This document shows, piece after piece, positions 60,564-64,000 of a stretch of 64,000 bases of DNA (the first letter of the stretch is position 1; each line of letters opens with the position of its first letter). Location of the stretch: positions 161,561,839 to 161,625,838 of the forward strand of contig NC_080672.1 in assembly GCF_030247195.1 (NCBI RefSeq), written 5' to 3'. A model generated the notes under the pieces. The model was not told where the DNA came from, searched no databases, and saw only the letters and a program-made list of their open reading frames with translations. The position numbers were made by a program, and so were the translations under genes. This stretch comes from Topomyia yanbarensis. Lineage: Eukaryota; Arthropoda; Insecta; Diptera; Culicidae.

Positions 60564-60740
60564 TAGGGTAGACATCCCTTATTTATTTCAGACAATTTCT
60601 TTTCAGTCAACAATCAATGGGTTACGCTTTAATCATTTGTCAAATGCAGTATGCAAAAAACTCATCTTTCGTTGAACAGACGCTGGTTTAATTAATGGGT
60701 TCAAATGGGAGAGTTCAACATAGGGGCTGAATCATCTATA
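60564..60740. mobile_element. MITE family 1, copy H (short, diverged)
   Basis: The left end TAGGGTAGACATCCCTTAT matches the right end of copies A-C. The right side keeps GTTCAAATGGGAGAGTTCAA and ends GGGGCTGAATCATCTA. Most of the core is lost. Confidence 0.45.
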
Positions 60741-61142
60741 TAATGTTATTCTATCATTCTGTCACATTAAACTTTGCTGCTCTCCGATAAACTGTTCGAT
60801 TACTGCTGACGATATTAAGTATGAGTATTGCACGAGTGTTAATCGAACGTTGAAAACTATTATCTATGTGTTAACATCTGGTTTTTAAAAAGATACAAAC
60901 GTATTACCATAAACAAACACTGCGCATATGTAATATCTTCCAGCTTGATTCTGATTATAAAGAAACAAGATGATAAAATGTAAAATACTGTAGACAGAAG
61001 TGTGCCCCAGACAGAAGTGGTACACCCGAAATTTTTTGAGTACTAGTGACATCTCTATCCAACCATGCATATCATTACCGCGAGCTAACTTTTCAGAAGC
61101 TTTTGGAGAATATTGACCTGCTCCCCCTTGTTAAGGATTTCG
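60741..61142. other. Non-coding, no recognised gene
   Basis: Nothing recognised between the two mobile elements. Confidence 0.5.
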
Positions 61143-61412
61143 TAGGGGAGACTGAGGAGACTTGATCCCCTTTTTTATTTTTCAATCCTACTCCGTAGAA
61201 TGATACAAAAACTAAGTTATTTTTTGTAGTTTTATATTGTTTCTAGGGTTGACTGATAATCTTAAAAAGTACATCGATATATTATACTGGACATGAGCTA
61301 TGAGCATTTTTGGAAAACAACAAAAAACTGGAAAATTCTTTGATTAGTGGAGACTCGATCCCTAATTTGGGGACACTTGATTATTTTTTGAAAACGTGTT
61401 TAAAAGAGCATG

Positions 61413-61735
61413 TAGGGTAATAAGCCTCTTTTACCCTTTTTCTATTATCATCCTACCCATCTGAAGCCTTTGGTTAGAGCAGCGTCTGCCATCTTTGCTC
61501 AACGCATTGGCTCAAATGGTGTTGCGATAATTGGGGTACTCGATTAGAATTTTAGCTGCGCTCAAACAGAAGATTTTCACCATTCTCAAGACAATTTTGT
61601 TATTATATTGGCTCTTAATAAGAGCCGAATGACCTTAAGACTAAAACCTCTATAATCGAAATGAAAAATGGCGCCCAATAACAAAGCAAAGAAGCTGAAA
61701 TAATAACATTAATAATGAAATAATGTGGTACCCTC
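61413..61735 (+). mobile_element. MITE family 1, copy G, interrupted by SINE sequence
   Basis: It starts TAGGGTAATAAGCCTCTTTT and carries GGTTAGAGCAGCGTCTGCCA, CTCAAACAGAAGATTTTC and TATTGGCTCTTAATA. SINE 3' sequence intervenes, and then AACAAAGCAAAGAAGCTG resumes the MITE. The right end (GGTACCCTCCCTA) is approximate. Confidence 0.6.
61618..61675 (+). mobile_element. SINE 3' fragment nested in MITE copy G
   Basis: AGAGCCGAATGACCTTAAGA then CTAAAACCTCTATAATCG is the 3' end of the SINE family seen at 14834. It is a 5'-truncated insertion in the MITE, which is itself inside the 61143-62504 element: three nested layers. Confidence 0.65.
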
Positions 61736-62504
61736 CCTAATAGGACAAAAATAGGTACCTAACCCCATTCAATGTTATAAATGTATTGTGGTATTGATTA
61801 AATTGTTGTGATTCCATATTACTACTTTTGTTACTACATATTACGCATCTCTCACAAGATTTTTTTACGAATTCCCCAAATCTCTGTGCAATTATTTGAA
61901 AGTTGTCGTTATTATGGTTGAGGAACGTCAAATGTGGGATGCATGGTTGCTACGTATACTGTAGTAAACAATTACAGTTAAGTTTCTGTACGATGAAACG
62001 TTCATTTTTGACAGTATTTTTTGTCATTTTATGGCAACAATGACTTCAATTGTTCTGGTGTGAATTCGGTTATTTTCAGTGGTGTGTATGAAGCATGGCG
62101 AAGGGGATCAAATCTCCACGAATTTGAAGGAATCAAGTGAACCCATAGCATCTACTTCAGCAAACTTTAGTACAAGTATAGTTGAACAAAAATCAGCTCA
62201 ATCATAACGTATTCATATAATTGACATTCTCCTGTAATTCTGTATGCAAAAGTATAGTATGTAGTGGGTGACTTTATCAATTGTATACAAGTTTGAAAAT
62301 TTAGAAAATAAATTTTCTTCAGTTCTTCTGAGATTTTTTTCTTTGAATCGGTAAAAATTCGGTAATACATGTCCAATTTATCTTTTTGTGTTAAAGAAAC
62401 TTATGTTTAGATAAAGTTGCGCAACTTTCTAGTATATTCGATTAATGTATTCTGATCCACCTTTGAGTTACAATGATGGGATCAAGTCTCCTCAGTCTCC
62501 CCTA

Positions 62505-63605
62505 CAATCCTTTTTTAAAGCAGCTCACAAGCTAATATGTTTTGAACATAGGCAAATTATCGTGAATTTTTAGTACTAATTTACGGAAAAATTACAGCAT
62601 ACTTTATTTAAAAATTTCGAAAGTTCTCATGGTGTTTTGTGATATTTAGAAGTGAAAATTTTCTCGCATACCAAATAGGGAATAGATAAGCCATAAGTTC
62701 CCGAACCAGCCAACGGAGTAAAAATAGCAACAGTAATTAGGTTATCTCTATCCTATGCTGGTGGTGCAGAAGCTTGAGCGTTGATCTCAAAAGGCCCTTC
62801 ATTGAGGGAATATTACAAGTACGATAAGCACTACACCGCAGTTGTCCGATTGCGCGTTAGAAATCGGTTGCGAAAGCTGACAGAAACGATTGTTAATAAT
62901 GTCCAATTTCCCAATTAACTTTAAATTCAAGAAACTCGATAACGACGACGCTTTTTTTGCGCAGACTATTTAATAAGCACATTAGGATCTCCTCAATAGT
63001 GACAGCATTGTTTAAACACGAAGAGCAATTCTAATATGCTCAAACTGCAGTTATTTGTTGCATCATTTATCATACGATGCATCAATACTGCAGCTCAATA
63101 TTTTTCAACATAATTGGCGATTTTAAAATCTATTCACTAGGATTCTAACACAGTTTTTGAGCGAAAACACTCGTGAATGAATACCCGATCAGAAAGAAAT
63201 AACAAAATTATTACAGACTGAGTTACTTTGTTATGATAACAAGTTGTGTTATAACTTTGGTCTCGTTAGTTTGTAAAATAACAGAAAACATAACAGAAAT
63301 TCTTCTAGTATATATCAAAAATATGACAACCTGTGATAGGCTTCTATCAGAATTATAACAAATTTTGTTAGGTTCCCCCACTGCCAATATAGGTTTTATT
63401 ACCTATTGTATAGTATCAACGAATTTAGCGTGCAAGTCTAAAAATAGATCAGAATAGAATAGAAAAATATAGCATACATTAAGGCGTTTTCGTTTGGCAG
63501 CAAAAAGCTTCATATAGCAAAAGCTTTTTATAGTTTGGTCAAATGTTTGCATACATGCTGGCTGATTGTTATTACGAATATATGACACACGCTGATGGTT
63601 ATTTG
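62505..63605. other. Non-coding, 1.1 kb without a recognised feature
   Basis: No reading frame with a domain and no repeat shared with the rest of the window was seen. Confidence 0.4.
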
Positions 63606-63673
63606 TGGATTATAGGGATTTGAACCTGGGTATTCTGAGTTTTATGTGGATGTTTCCTGCATGAACCAACAAC
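63606..63673 (-). ncRNA. tRNA-like sequence, possible SINE head or tRNA relic
   Basis: The reverse complement holds a box A-like TGGTTCATGCAGGA (63655-63668) and a perfect box B GGTTCAAATCC (63616-63626), with tRNA-like spacing. The T-arm stem pairs poorly, so it is not a good functional tRNA. The SINE body of the other copies is not attached, so this would be a different tRNA-derived element or relic. Confidence 0.35.
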
Positions 63674-64000
63674 GTTGCTTTCGACTGATGTTTAATGGTA
63701 GCATAATATTCCTCGAGTCCGTCAAGGGCAAAACGATTATAGATGCATCTTGTTTCTAGAACGCACACATTGAACTTTGCCAAAGCCTAAGAACTGTTTG
63801 TTTTCCTTGTGTCATACACTTTGTTTTCATGCAGTTTTACTCACTACTACAGCTGCCTATATTACGATAGACTGGATAGCTTTATAATGTCTTTTCAGAT
63901 TAGGAATGTGGGGCTATTTTTAGATTCTGAATAGTGCGCTTCGGTGCTTCTCTTGTACGTTAACATGATTTACACGATTTTTAGAAATAATGTCGATGCG
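63674..64000. other. Non-coding, no recognised gene
   Basis: Nothing could be assigned up to the end of the window. Confidence 0.45.

Larger units (their letters stand above)
61143..62504. mobile_element. TA-flanked TIR element with repeated GAGACTTGATCCC motif, 1362 bp
   Basis: The 27-base left end (TAGGGGAGACTGAGGAGACT...) is an exact inverted match of the right end. TA sits at both outer borders. The motif recurs inside as GTGGAGACTCGATCCC and GGGGACACTTGAT (about 61350-61382) and, inverted, as GGGGATCAAATCTCCAC and GGAATCAAGTGA (about 62103-62140). MITE copy G is nested within it. There is no transposase. Confidence 0.8.

Overview
This window looks like intergenic and intronic DNA from a culicine mosquito, most likely Aedes or a close relative. 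It is AT-rich, intron-bearing and packed with transposable elements. The evidence is a tRNA-derived SINE resembling the Feilai type, Jockey-like non-LTR retrotransposons ending in (TAAA)n tails, hAT elements with 8-bp target duplications, dense MITEs flanked by TA or TTAA, and long (TA)n, (TAAA)n and (TACA)n microsatellites. The species call is an inference, because no diagnostic single-copy marker is complete here. There are no bacterial genes, operons or CRISPR arrays.

The one clear host gene is on the + strand. It is the start of an ABC transporter of subfamily G (half transporter, ABCG1/ABCG4-like). A 61-bp first coding exon (48291-48351) has intron phases matching a second exon (48575-48704) that carries the Walker A loop GPSGAGKS. 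I found no later exon, so intron 2 probably runs about 15 kb or more past the window edge, and nearly everything from 48.7 to 64 kb is probably intronic. A second, unrecognised candidate is a 3'-terminal exon at 25052-25218 with an acceptor site, a stop and a nearby AATAAA.

Layout: 0-5.1 kb holds a TIR-bounded unit and a 3.3-kb hAT element with a perfect TATGTATG duplication. 5-13 kb holds a motif-repeating MITE, a TTAA-flanked element and a large palindrome. 13-28 kb holds a SINE, a foldback MITE, several MITEs and a pair of 0.5-kb direct repeats. 28.8-31.1 kb is a minus-strand Jockey-like element. 33-39 kb holds SINEs, MITEs and an hAT-like element that itself carries SINEs. 40.8-42.7 kb is a second Jockey-like element with an internal deletion. 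44-46.5 kb is a composite repeat whose copies contain a CA/TACA microsatellite at the same internal site. 48-64 kb is the ABCG gene start with a second hAT element, a perfect 246-bp tandem duplication and more MITEs.

The most interesting pattern is a group of TA-flanked elements (6.3, 22.9, 24.1, 54.4 and 61.1 kb). Their terminal motif differs from one to the next, but in each it is repeated inside the element on both strands. A second is a MITE family with eight copies in 64 kb whose conserved core is joined to different terminal sequences. All boundaries, copy counts and pairings were read by eye without alignment software.
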